Shown piece by piece: positions 23,057-31,168 of a stretch of DNA of 64,000 bases. Source of the DNA: a virus; IMG/VR virus record IMGVR_UViG_3300032893_000012, positions 1 through 64,000 of that record, one strand, 5' to 3'. Made by a program: the position numbers and the translations under genes. Position 1 is the first letter of the stretch. The number at the start of each line of letters is the position of its first letter. A model generated the notes under the pieces. The model saw only the letters and a list, made by a program, of their open reading frames with translations. It had not been told where the DNA came from and made no database searches.

Positions 23057-25596
23057 CTATCGACAGCTGCGTGGAGCTTCGAACACCACGACTCCGCCTC
23101 CGAGCGCCGCGCCGCCGTCGCGGCGGCGGCTATCGACAGCTGCGTGGAGCTTCGAACACCACGACGGAGCGCGTCGTCCACCGTGCACCGAGTATGGCAC
23201 CTATCGACAGCTGCGTGGGGCTTCGAACACCACGACAAGTAGCGCCGCTGGCCGGCGGCCGATGCCGATATCATGCTCTCAACAGCTGCGTGGAGCTTCG
23301 AACACCACGACCCGAAGAGCCGACATGCGCGGCCGACGAGCCCGCTACTCTCACAGCCGCGTGGGGCTTCGAATGCCACGACGTCGAGTTCGGCGGACCA
23401 AGGAGGATCGCGCCCGTGGCATTCAACAGCCGCACGGGGCTTCGAGTGCCGTGACGGTGCGCTCGGGGTCGGCATCTGTCTCAACAGCTGCGTGGGGCTT
23501 CGAGTACCACGACGAGGAGTGGTCTCGGCTCATTCCCCACGCCATTGTCTCTCAACAGCTGCGTGGAGCTTCGAGTACCACGACCAGGAGCACGTCGCTC
23601 TAACTCAACAGCTGCGTGGAGCTTCGAATGCCACGACGGAGACGACGAGGAGGCCAATTTTCTCTCAACAGCTGCGTGGAGCTTCGAAAGCCACGACAAG
23701 CCGCAGGTGCAAAGCCACGCTGGCTTGCACGACTCTCAACAGCTGCGTGGGGCTTCGAATGCCACGACCACTGGTGACCCACGGCGAGCGGATAGAGCCG
23801 CTGCGGTCTCTCAACAGCTACGTGGAGCTTCGAGTACCACGACGTGACGCGGGCGGTGTGGCAACAGCCGCGCAGAGCTTCGAATACTGCGACGGGGTCG
23901 AACCCAATGTCCTCCTCAATAAGCTGCGTGGAGCTTCGAATGCCGCGACTACGGGCAGATTCTGGACCTTCAGTGGCCGCGCGGGGCTTCGGGTACCGCG
24001 ACAACGCGATGCATCGTTGGTTTTGCCTTTCCGGCTATCGAAAGCTGCGTAGAGCTTCGAATGCTACGATCAACTCAACTCAGTCAGTCTGATCTATCAA
24101 CAGCTGCATGGAGCTTCGAATGCCGTGATGCAAGCTTGAAGAGCGGACCAATACTGCGACTCGGTGATTCGAGCCACAGCCGCGTGAGGCTTCTAATGTC
24201 ACGACCTCGGCGCTATGCCGTCTCTGCCACTAATAGCTCTCAAATAGCCGTGCTAGGCTTCGAATACAGCAACCAGGACGAAAAGTCCGTGAAGATTTTC
24301 GCGATGTCAATCAACATCAGTATTGGACTTCCTCTCAACAGCCGCGTAGGGCTTCGAATATCTCGACATCTGAAACCTCTCGCGCCAGTTAAAAACAGCT
24401 GTGTGGAGCTTCGAATGCCACGACTCGGTCAGCCACGTCAGTCTTTGGACCCGGATCTAATCAACAGCCGTACGGGGCTTCGAGTGCCGTGGACTACAGA
24501 ACGGAGCGCGTCACGCATTCCGCGACGAGCTCATCAACAGCCGCGCGGGGCTTCGAGTGCCGCGACTTGCTGCCAAGGAGCTATCAACAGCTGCGTGGAG
24601 CTTCGAATGCCACGACACGATGCACCGCCCTTCCCACGCGACCGCGCGACGAGCTCTCAACAGCTACGTGGAGCTTCGAGTACCACGACGCGGCGGGTTT
24701 CCGCGGAACGTTTCCACTTTCGGCACATCTCAACAGCTGCGTGGAGCTTCGAGTACCACGACAGCCGCTCCGTGTAACCGTCCTTCCGGTTCGCGAACTC
24801 TCAACAGCTATGTGGAGCTTCGAATGCCACGACCAGCTGCCCTCGCGCGGACGGATTACCGTCGAGGCCGGCTCTCAACAGCTGCGTGGGGCTATATCAA
24901 CAGAGAGCTTCGAATGCCGCGACTACGGGCAGATTCTGGACCTCAATAGCCGCGTGGGGCTTCGAAAATCACGACCGCGAGCTGATCGCAGCCATCCGAG
25001 ATCAACAGCTGTGTGGAGCTTCGAAAGCCACGACTGCGCGTCGCACACTGGTACCCGTCTCTCAACAGCTGCGCGGAGCTTCGAGTGCCGCGACCACGAG
25101 CGTCACCCCGAAGGCGTGTCTGTCGTGCACCTATCAACAGCTGCGTGGGGCTTCGAGTACCACGACGGCGCGTGGACGGAACGAAGAGATCCCGTGATGC
25201 AGACAGATTCTCAACAGCTGCGTGGGGCTTCGAGTACCACGACATCTCATCTGCGCCGCCCCCCATCGAATTCTCAACAGCTGCGTGGGGCTTCGAGTAC
25301 CACGACACGGCGGCGTCCCATCCCCTGCTATAGAGGCGCGCGTGCTTCTCAACAGCTGCGTGGGGCTTCGAAAGCCACGACAACCGGCGGCCTCTTTCTT
25401 TTGTACCCGGCAGGCCTGACGCCTATCAACAGCTACGTGGGGCTTCGAAAGCCACGACCTAGCGCACGCCCCCCATCTGCGCTTGAAGCGCCGTGCTATC
25501 AACAGCTACGTTTCGAATGCCGCGACCAGGTCCTCCGCGATGGCGTCGCGCCGCTCGGTCCTATCGATAGCTGTGTGGAGCTTCGAATACCACAAC
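23057..25596 (+). CRISPR. CRISPR array: 38 repeats, 37 spacers
   Basis: 36-bp repeats begin CTCTCAACAG or CTATCRACAG and end in CCACGAC, 31 bases after the Cas12 stop. The hairpin arms are CGTGG and CCACG around a loop containing GCTTCGA. Intact copies include 23057-23092, 23130-23165, 23201-23236, 24581-24616, 25131-25166 and 25423-25458. Copies at about 23858-24500 are divergent. One copy (24872-24923) is chimeric at 52 bp, one (25496-25526) has lost part of the stem, and the last (25561-25596) is variant. Spacers: 23 are 31-41 nt, 13 are 14-27 nt and one is about 58 nt. Stem changes are often compensatory (see findings). Transcription is probably rightward, sharing the effector's promoter. 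Confidence 0.95.
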
Positions 25597-25628
25597 TCAG
25601 GGTTCCTTATTTCCTTCCCAGCAAAATA

Positions 25629-26456
25629 ATGAAAAATCAGAATCCAATCGCACACCCATTCCTGAAGTTCGCCGGCGGAAAGACGCAGCTCTTACCTGAG
25701 ATTCTTCCGCGCCTCCCCGCGAAGATTAAAACCTACTACGAACCGTTTCTCGGTGGCGGCGCGGTCTTTTTCGCGTTGGCTGCGGAGAAACGGTTCGAGC
25801 GTGCAGTACTCTCGGACGCAAACAAAGAGCTCATGAATTCGTACGCTGCTATAGCGGCTTCGTTGGATCGCATTATCTCATTGCTACGAGAACACGAGTC
25901 CGCGCACTCCAAGACATACTTTTACGAAGTGCGAGCCTCAGAAATGAAGCTAGCGATATCGAAAGCAGCGAGATTCATCTACTTGAATCGCACCTGCTTC
26001 AACGGTCTTTATCGCGTCAACAAGTCAGGCAAGTTCAACGTACCTTTTGGGGACCACAAGAATCCAACCATCTGCGACGAAGAGAACCTGCGTGCTGTAT
26101 CGGCGGCTCTAGAGAATGCCCACGTCTCGGCATGCGATTTCGAAGAAGCGATTTGGATTGCACGAAAAGGCGACGCGATATACTTCGATCCGCCGTACGT
26201 ACCCATCTCTGCAACATCTAACTTCGCTGCCTACACAAAAGATGGTTTCGGCCCCGACGAGCAAGAACGTCTCCGTCACGTCGCAGAGAAGCTCAGCACG
26301 AAAGGCGTGTTCGTTCTGCTATCGAACTCCGACACTCCGTTCGTGCGTGAGCTATACCAAGGGTTCGTCATCGAGAAGGTGCGCGCTCGGCGAGCGATCA
26401 ACTCAAAAGGAGACAAGCGCGGTGATGTTGGCGAATTATTGATTCGAGGTAGATGA
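25629..26456 (+). CDS. Dam-family adenine-N6 DNA methylase
   Basis: A 275-residue D12-class methyltransferase, likely methylating GATC or a related site. Order of motifs: FLKFAGGKTQL (about 12), YYEPFLGGGAVFF (SAM-binding motif I, about 37), VLSDANKELMNSY, a TCFNGLYRVNKSGKFNVPFG recognition segment (about 120), and catalytic DPPY in AIYFDPPYVP (about 182). ATG 25629 is chosen; the frame is open through the CRISPR array upstream, which is meaningless read-through. It starts 32 bases after the last repeat. Methylation could shield the element from host restriction; that is inference. Confidence 0.88.
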   Translation: MKNQNPIAHPFLKFAGGKTQLLPEILPRLPAKIKTYYEPFLGGGAVFFALAAEKRFERAVLSDANKELMNSYAAIAASLDRIISLLREHESAHSKTYFYEVRASEMKLAISKAARFIYLNRTCFNGLYRVNKSGKFNVPFGDHKNPTICDEENLRAVSAALENAHVSACDFEEAIWIARKGDAIYFDPPYVPISATSNFAAYTKDGFGPDEQERLRHVAEKLSTKGVFVLLSNSDTPFVRELYQGFVIEKVRARRAINSKGDKRGDVGELLIRGR

Positions 26457-26488
26457 GTATCCTGATTTAGGAGCCCTAGTTACATAGC

Positions 26489-26842
26489 ATGTCGTCTTTC
26501 AATATTTCTGGACTCATGCTCTTACCGCAACACAGGAAGAAACTAGAAATACTTGTTGCGGCAATCGCGCATCATCGCGTTCATGGTAGGTTTCCTACCC
26601 GCAGTATGGTTGCGCGCTTTCTAAGCGACGTCACAGGTAAAAAACGTAATCTAGATGACGTTTCACGTCTTGTTCACACTATGGATCGATGGAATGTGAT
26701 TTCCGTGACTACTCCGGTAGGAGAACGACTTCCACTGATCCACGTGTTAAGTCTCGGTTTTGATACGCTCACGGATCTTCTCGGGTATGATCCGCGTACG
26801 GAAGGAAATTCATGTCCCAAAATGCTGCCTCTAGAGGAATAG
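26489..26842 (+). CDS. Hypothetical protein, 117 aa
   Basis: A helical N-terminal domain (HRKKLEILVAAIAHHRVHGRFPTRSMVARFL) that could be a winged-helix DNA-binding unit, followed by a beta-rich end. TAGGAG lies about 20 bases before the ATG. Family not recognised. Confidence 0.55.
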   Translation: MSSFNISGLMLLPQHRKKLEILVAAIAHHRVHGRFPTRSMVARFLSDVTGKKRNLDDVSRLVHTMDRWNVISVTTPVGERLPLIHVLSLGFDTLTDLLGYDPRTEGNSCPKMLPLEE

Positions 26843-27090
26843 CACCTCTAATGGAAGAGCGTCGCAAGCTCGCCGAAGAGAATATTCGTCTGCGCGAACG
26901 TTGCGAGCGACTTCGCAAGGCGATAATTTTAACCGACGCCGATCACTGTCGCTGTGGAGCGTGCGGCGGGGAATGGCAAGCCGGCGCCACAGAATCGCAC
27001 TCATCCGGTTGCGTAGCTGCTTCAGACGAGCCTCGAGCGTCGAGTTCGACCCAGAACTCCCGCGGGGCGGCATCGAAGCGCAGGCGGTAA
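26812..27090 (+). CDS. Small zinc-binding coiled-coil protein, 92 aa
   Basis: N-terminal coiled coil (EERRKLAEENIRLRERCERLRK), then HCRCGACGGEW and SSGC that could bind one zinc, then a low-complexity basic tail. It overlaps the preceding gene by 31 bases and is the last rightward gene before the virion operon. Confidence 0.55.
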   Translation: MSQNAASRGIAPLMEERRKLAEENIRLRERCERLRKAIILTDADHCRCGACGGEWQAGATESHSSGCVAASDEPRASSSTQNSRGAASKRRR

Positions 27091-27118
27091 GCTGCTTCGA
27101 GCATCGCGGCTAACAGCA

Positions 27119-28594
27119 TCATAGAAATGTGATCGGCTGTGCCGAAACAGGCATTGCAAGCGCGAGCGAGAGCGTTCGCGTAAAGAGCCCGCTCAGGAAC
27201 GTCGGTGCTGGTACCGTCCCAGGTGGGAGTGGCGCATTCGGCGGTGGTCCAGCTGTTTCCGGTGCTACGAACTGTCCAAGCGCAGCCGAGAGCTGATCGT
27301 TCGTAGGTGGTACGGCGCTAAGGATCAAAAAGGCTGCAGTCGCCTTCTTATTGACCACGGATCCGATATTGCCTTTCGATCCGGCGTCGCTGTTGGTGCC
27401 AACATTGTTGGTTCCAGTGTTGTTGTTATCGATTCCGGTGAATGGGGCAGTAAGTTTCACGAGACTCGGTGTAACTGAATCGACGACATACGTCACTTCG
27501 ACCACGCCAAAGGCTGTGTTGTTCTGAAGCTGTTCGGCGAATTGAATAATACTCCCGGGAGAGAGTACGCCCGTCTGGTCGACTGTGGTTGGCACGTTCG
27601 TCGAACCTGTTGTGACGATGAAGTCGCCAGCGAGCTGCGGTTTGCTGTTCGACTGTTGAGCGATTGAAAAATACGACGGTGGTAGATATGCCAGATGTTG
27701 CGCAATGAGCAACTGTGCCTGGTCCGTGAGCGGACCTCTGAAATTATCTGGCGTCTTACTCGCTAGCGTTATCGACGGGAGATCCTCTGATAGTTCGACG
27801 AGCGTGATTTGGCCGACGCTGCTCCCGAAACTTCCGGCGGCAAGAATCTGCATTCCGTCGATCTGCGCGATGTCGACACTGCCAACAGCAAGAATCAACT
27901 GTACTGGACGTTTGCCGGTAAGCAACGCCGCCACGTTGAACGGGCCCCCGCCAGTTGAGTCGTGATAGGTCAGGATCACGGTATGTGCACCGGGACCTGC
28001 GGAGATAGCTGGCGACGTTGCGACGGCAGCTGTGTCCAAGGGTGACGTCGAATAGATTGCTGCCTTTGTCACCGGAGCAACAACTTCTTTGAATGCTCCC
28101 GTGTTACCCATCGTTCCTGTGTACGCAGACGAAAGAACGATCTGCGTCGAACTGAGAACTGATGCGACTGTGTAGGAGACACCGGGTTGCGAAAGAAACT
28201 GGATGGTATCGCCAGGATTGATCGACGGTAACTGCGTCGCACTCGTCGCGACTCCGAAAAGTCCTGTTGTCGGAAAGAACGATCCGGGAAGCGTAACCGT
28301 TCGACGTAGCGGATACGGAAGCACCGGCGGACTCGAGGTACGCGGATGGCATGGGAACGGAAACGGCGCAAAGGCTGTGGGACTCATATTGAGCGTCAAC
28401 GTTCGAGTCGCGACGTTCCCGAATGTAGTGGTCTGGTCAGTCGCAACGGTGAGCCCGAAGAGCTGTCCGAGCACCGGATCGGTGTGGATGTTCGTGTAGA
28501 GCGGCACGGCGGCGAGCTTCGTTGCAGCCCCGGCGGCTCCGAGAGAGGTTCCAGCGGCGTCGACGGCCCATGCGAGGATGATTTGGTCCGGCAT
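27119..28594 (-). CDS. Putative virion protein, 491 aa
   Basis: Ala/Thr/Ser/Gly-rich, beta-predicted throughout, with repeated strand-turn units (PGDTIQFLSQPGVSYTVASVLSSTQIVLSSAYTG and later PGSIIQFAEQLQNN). The two similar blocks suggest a duplicated domain, typical of phage surface or baseplate proteins. The C terminus is Pro-rich then hydrophobic (RTLSLALAMPVSAQPITFL). No enzyme motif. It is the last gene of the leftward structural operon, cut off from the rest by the integrase block. Confidence 0.65.
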   Translation of the reverse strand: MPDQIILAWAVDAAGTSLGAAGAATKLAAVPLYTNIHTDPVLGQLFGLTVATDQTTTFGNVATRTLTLNMSPTAFAPFPFPCHPRTSSPPVLPYPLRRTVTLPGSFFPTTGLFGVATSATQLPSINPGDTIQFLSQPGVSYTVASVLSSTQIVLSSAYTGTMGNTGAFKEVVAPVTKAAIYSTSPLDTAAVATSPAISAGPGAHTVILTYHDSTGGGPFNVAALLTGKRPVQLILAVGSVDIAQIDGMQILAAGSFGSSVGQITLVELSEDLPSITLASKTPDNFRGPLTDQAQLLIAQHLAYLPPSYFSIAQQSNSKPQLAGDFIVTTGSTNVPTTVDQTGVLSPGSIIQFAEQLQNNTAFGVVEVTYVVDSVTPSLVKLTAPFTGIDNNNTGTNNVGTNSDAGSKGNIGSVVNKKATAAFLILSAVPPTNDQLSAALGQFVAPETAGPPPNAPLPPGTVPAPTFLSGLFTRTLSLALAMPVSAQPITFL

Positions 28595-28805
28595 GACCTC
28601 GAGAATACCAGAGAGGGGGACGTCCCCGCTTGAAGCCGTCTACTAGCCGCGAAAATGCCGTGTGGCTGCCGATCAGTATGCCGGGGGTGTCCGTATTGTG
28701 TGGCTACGGAATGATGCGTTTTCGCGTCTTAGGGCGAGCTTTATCTGTTTTCTGGACGTCTTTGGCCATGCGTGATAAGCCTCGTTCTCACGCATACCCC
28801 CACGA
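28595..28805. promoter_or_regulatory. Intergenic region with inverted repeat by integrase
   Basis: No gene is visible in these 211 bases. An 8-bp perfect inverted repeat, ATGCGTGA (28768-28775) and TCACGCAT (28788-28795), lies 10 bases before the integrase start, and TGTGGCT occurs twice further upstream. It could be an operator, an integrase arm site, or part of the attachment site. Confidence 0.4.
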
Positions 28806-29891
28806 ATGTCGGATAACCAGATAACTAAAATTGCTGCTTCCGACGCAATTGCGGCGGCGCAGAACGAGTTAGCGGCGCTCGACGAACGAGCGCAGGAAGA
28901 GGTCGACAAGGCCATCCCGGCTAACACCAGGCGTGCCTACGAGTTCGAACTGGCTTGTTTCGCCTCTTGGTGCGCTCGCCATGGTGTTCGCGCGGTGCCG
29001 GTCGAGCCGCGTGTACTTCGGGGCTACCTGCAAGAGCTAGCTGAACGCGGACGCGATCAGGCGGACGTCCCAAAAGGTAGACCGAAGGGTCCGCTCGGGT
29101 ACAGCGCCCTGATGCGCGCTCTGGCGGCAATCTGTCGTAGCCATCAACAAGCAGGTCATCTAAGCCCTTGGAAACACCCAGTTATCGAAAGCGTGCGCGA
29201 TAAGTTCGCTAGAGTTCTAGGGAAAGCACCGAAGAAACAGAAGCAGGCGATTGAGGCTGTTGGGGAAGAACTACTGTTCCGAGTTTGCGACTTGATAAGC
29301 GAAGACATTCGAGGTGTTAGGGATCGCGCAATGCTTCTCGTTGGATGGTCTGGCGGCGGGCGCCGTCGCAGCGAAATAACTGCCGCACGTGTTGAGGATT
29401 TTACCGAGATCGAGGAGGGGATTCGGTGGTCGATCCCGCGCAGTAAAGCGGATCAGGTTGGTAAGGGCCTGGTAGTACTAATGAAACCGTCAGACGATGA
29501 GCGGTACTGTCCTGTCTTGGCGTTGCGGCGCTGGCTCGAAGTCTCGGAGATTAAGAACGGTCCAGTGTTTCGTGGGGTCGACGCAGCCACCGGCAAAATC
29601 ATGGATCTTGCGCTTGCGCCCGAAGGGGTATCGCGTCGAGTGCAGTACTACGTGAAAAAACTCGGTTTGGATCCGGCTGATTTTGGAGGCCACTCGCTGC
29701 GCAGTGGCTTCGTTACAACGGCACATAGGCTAGGGGAAAGTCCGGCTGATATCGCAGTTTCCACCGGACATCATGGCGTGAATCAGGTCAACGAATACAT
29801 CCGACGAGCAGGACTTCAGGATGCGGCTGGCCCCGGGTTACTCAATAAGGCGCTTGCGCGTCGAGGCGAGAAGAAACTGGAGGAGAAATGA
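28806..29891 (+). CDS. int: Tyrosine recombinase / integrase
   Basis: A 361-residue site-specific recombinase. The N-terminal SAM-like core-binding domain (about 35-130) has ANTRRAYEFELACFASWC. The catalytic domain has SGGGRRRSEI (first Arg, about 182), then GGHSLRSGF (HxxR, about 300), GHHG (about 321) and the nucleophile in NEYIRRAG (Tyr, about 328). All active-site residues are present, so it should be functional. It heads a rightward block inserted in the leftward virion operon, coupled by ATGA to the next gene. It could integrate the whole element or only this block. Confidence 0.9.
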   Translation: MSDNQITKIAASDAIAAAQNELAALDERAQEEVDKAIPANTRRAYEFELACFASWCARHGVRAVPVEPRVLRGYLQELAERGRDQADVPKGRPKGPLGYSALMRALAAICRSHQQAGHLSPWKHPVIESVRDKFARVLGKAPKKQKQAIEAVGEELLFRVCDLISEDIRGVRDRAMLLVGWSGGGRRRSEITAARVEDFTEIEEGIRWSIPRSKADQVGKGLVVLMKPSDDERYCPVLALRRWLEVSEIKNGPVFRGVDAATGKIMDLALAPEGVSRRVQYYVKKLGLDPADFGGHSLRSGFVTTAHRLGESPADIAVSTGHHGVNQVNEYIRRAGLQDAAGPGLLNKALARRGEKKLEEK

Positions 29892-30442
29892 GCTTCAGTG
29901 AAGATGACGCTAGAGCGAAGTATTACATCGCCTCGGCACGCGCTCTGCTTAAGGCAGACGCAGAACGATCGATGATCGAAATCGAAGCTGACAGATCGTG
30001 TGTTGTGTACTTCATACAAGAGAGTGCTATCGGCGCTATCAAGATCGGAGCTACGGGCAACTTGAAAAGACGCCTCGATATGTTGCGCGTGCACTCGCCG
30101 CATGAAGTGAGCGTTTTGGCGTGTGTGCCTGGCGATGAGCGCCTGGAAAAGTATCTACACGACCGCTTTCGCAGTTCGCGTATCCGAGGGGAGTGGTATC
30201 GCGCCACACCTGAACTGTTTGTATGTATCGAAGAGTTAAAGGTACGCCGCCCACTGCTTTCCGATTCAGAGCATGCGTTTGTCGAAGAAGCCGGTAAGAC
30301 ATTTGCGCAACCGTTCGCTGAGCGACCCAGGCGGAAAAAACGAAAATGGAAAGACGTTGTTGCGAATCTCATCGAGAATTCGGCTGGGCGTGGGCTTCTG
30401 GATGAAGGGTTCTCTAGCCGTAAAGAGGAGGAACCGACGTAA
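29888..30442 (+). CDS. GIY-YIG-type (T5orf172/MUG113) protein
   Basis: A 184-residue protein with VVYFIQ ... IKIGATGNLKRRLDMLRVHSP ... ERLEKYLHDRFRSSRIRGEWYRAT, the T5orf172/MUG113 form of the GIY-YIG nuclease fold: Tyr, Arg-Arg and the late Glu-Trp are in place. Such proteins are frequent in phages and may nick DNA or accompany mobile elements. The last 50 residues are basic. It begins by ATGA overlap with the integrase and ends at the first base of the next ATG. Confidence 0.75.
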   Translation: MSFSEDDARAKYYIASARALLKADAERSMIEIEADRSCVVYFIQESAIGAIKIGATGNLKRRLDMLRVHSPHEVSVLACVPGDERLEKYLHDRFRSSRIRGEWYRATPELFVCIEELKVRRPLLSDSEHAFVEEAGKTFAQPFAERPRRKKRKWKDVVANLIENSAGRGLLDEGFSSRKEEEPT

Positions 30443-30855
30443 TGCGAAAACGCCTAATCTGCAAACGCTGCCACCGTCTCCGTCCCATCAAAGAGAGGGG
30501 CTATTGCGCCGAGTGCGGTGGTATCTTGCGCGCCGCCGAGCAACCGAAACCGGTCGCCGCGGAAGCTGCCACCGACGACGGATACGAGGAGTTCGCGCAG
30601 GGTCTGATCATGGCACACGCATTTTCTTTCAGCGCGAGTCGCATTGCGCCAGACGAAGATAGGCACGCCAAAGCGGGCCGATACTGCAAATGCGGCAACC
30701 CGTCCACATCCGAAGATGGCAGTTGTGCCGCGTGCATCGAGAAGTGGGCGCAGGAGCTCTCGACCGGGCTCGTCGAAGCCGGTGAGACGCCGGACGGCGC
30801 GTTCGAGCTCGAGGACGGAACCGTGTTCGATCTCAGCGTTACGGGTGAGTTGTGA
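30442..30855 (+). CDS. Zinc-ribbon protein, 137 aa
   Basis: Starts MRKRLICKRCHRLRPIKERGYCAECGG, a four-Cys ribbon, and has a second cluster, YCKCGNP with CAAC, at about 88-105. Acidic C terminus. Related to the shorter protein encoded just downstream, so a duplication is likely. Function unknown. Confidence 0.6.
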   Translation: MRKRLICKRCHRLRPIKERGYCAECGGILRAAEQPKPVAAEAATDDGYEEFAQGLIMAHAFSFSASRIAPDEDRHAKAGRYCKCGNPSTSEDGSCAACIEKWAQELSTGLVEAGETPDGAFELEDGTVFDLSVTGEL

Positions 30856-30894
30856 TCGTGACGGGCGTAGCGCCACTGGTGGTAGACTACATCG

Positions 30895-31104
30895 GTGCGA
30901 TCTCCCGCCATCTGCCGACGCTGTCACCGCGTCCGAGCCGTCGACTGGGCGCGTCTCTGTGATCGGTGCGCACGGGAGCTTGACGCGCTAGGCCGGCCGC
31001 AAATCAGAACCCCCATTCCCCTGCAACCCCCCGCGACGGAGGAAGCGGTGACGGAGGTTGATCCGCCGCCGTCTTCCAACCAGAGCGAACCCCGGCTCCG
31101 ATAG
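30895..31104 (+). CDS. Zinc-ribbon paralogue, 69 aa
   Basis: GTG start. ICRRCHRVRAVDWARLCDRCA matches the first ribbon of the preceding protein residue by residue, so this is a paralogue. The Pro-rich tail overlaps the convergent gene on the other strand by about 100 bases. Confidence 0.5.
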   Translation: MRSPAICRRCHRVRAVDWARLCDRCARELDALGRPQIRTPIPLQPPATEEAVTEVDPPPSSNQSEPRLR

Positions 31105-31168
31105 CGATGACCGCCGACGCAATGAGCGCGAACGGAAACCACTCAGGTAGTTCCGCTTTTTTGGCCAT
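31004..31168 (-). CDS. Small single-pass membrane protein, 54 aa
   Basis: Read as a TAATG-coupled ORF directly after the large protein upstream. One transmembrane helix (WFPFALIASAVIAIGAGV, about 10-27), then a Pro-rich tail. Matches the habit of this operon of making short membrane-anchored proteins. Confidence 0.55.
   Translation of the reverse strand: MAKKAELPEWFPFALIASAVIAIGAGVRSGWKTAADQPPSPLPPSRGVAGEWGF

Noticed and set aside
23022-25628. Several long ORFs running through the CRISPR array, including a reading frame continuous with the methylase
   Set aside because: Repeat plus spacer often comes to about 72 bases, a multiple of three, so frames stay open by chance. The peptides repeat the same motif (QLRGASNTTT) and have no starts of their own.
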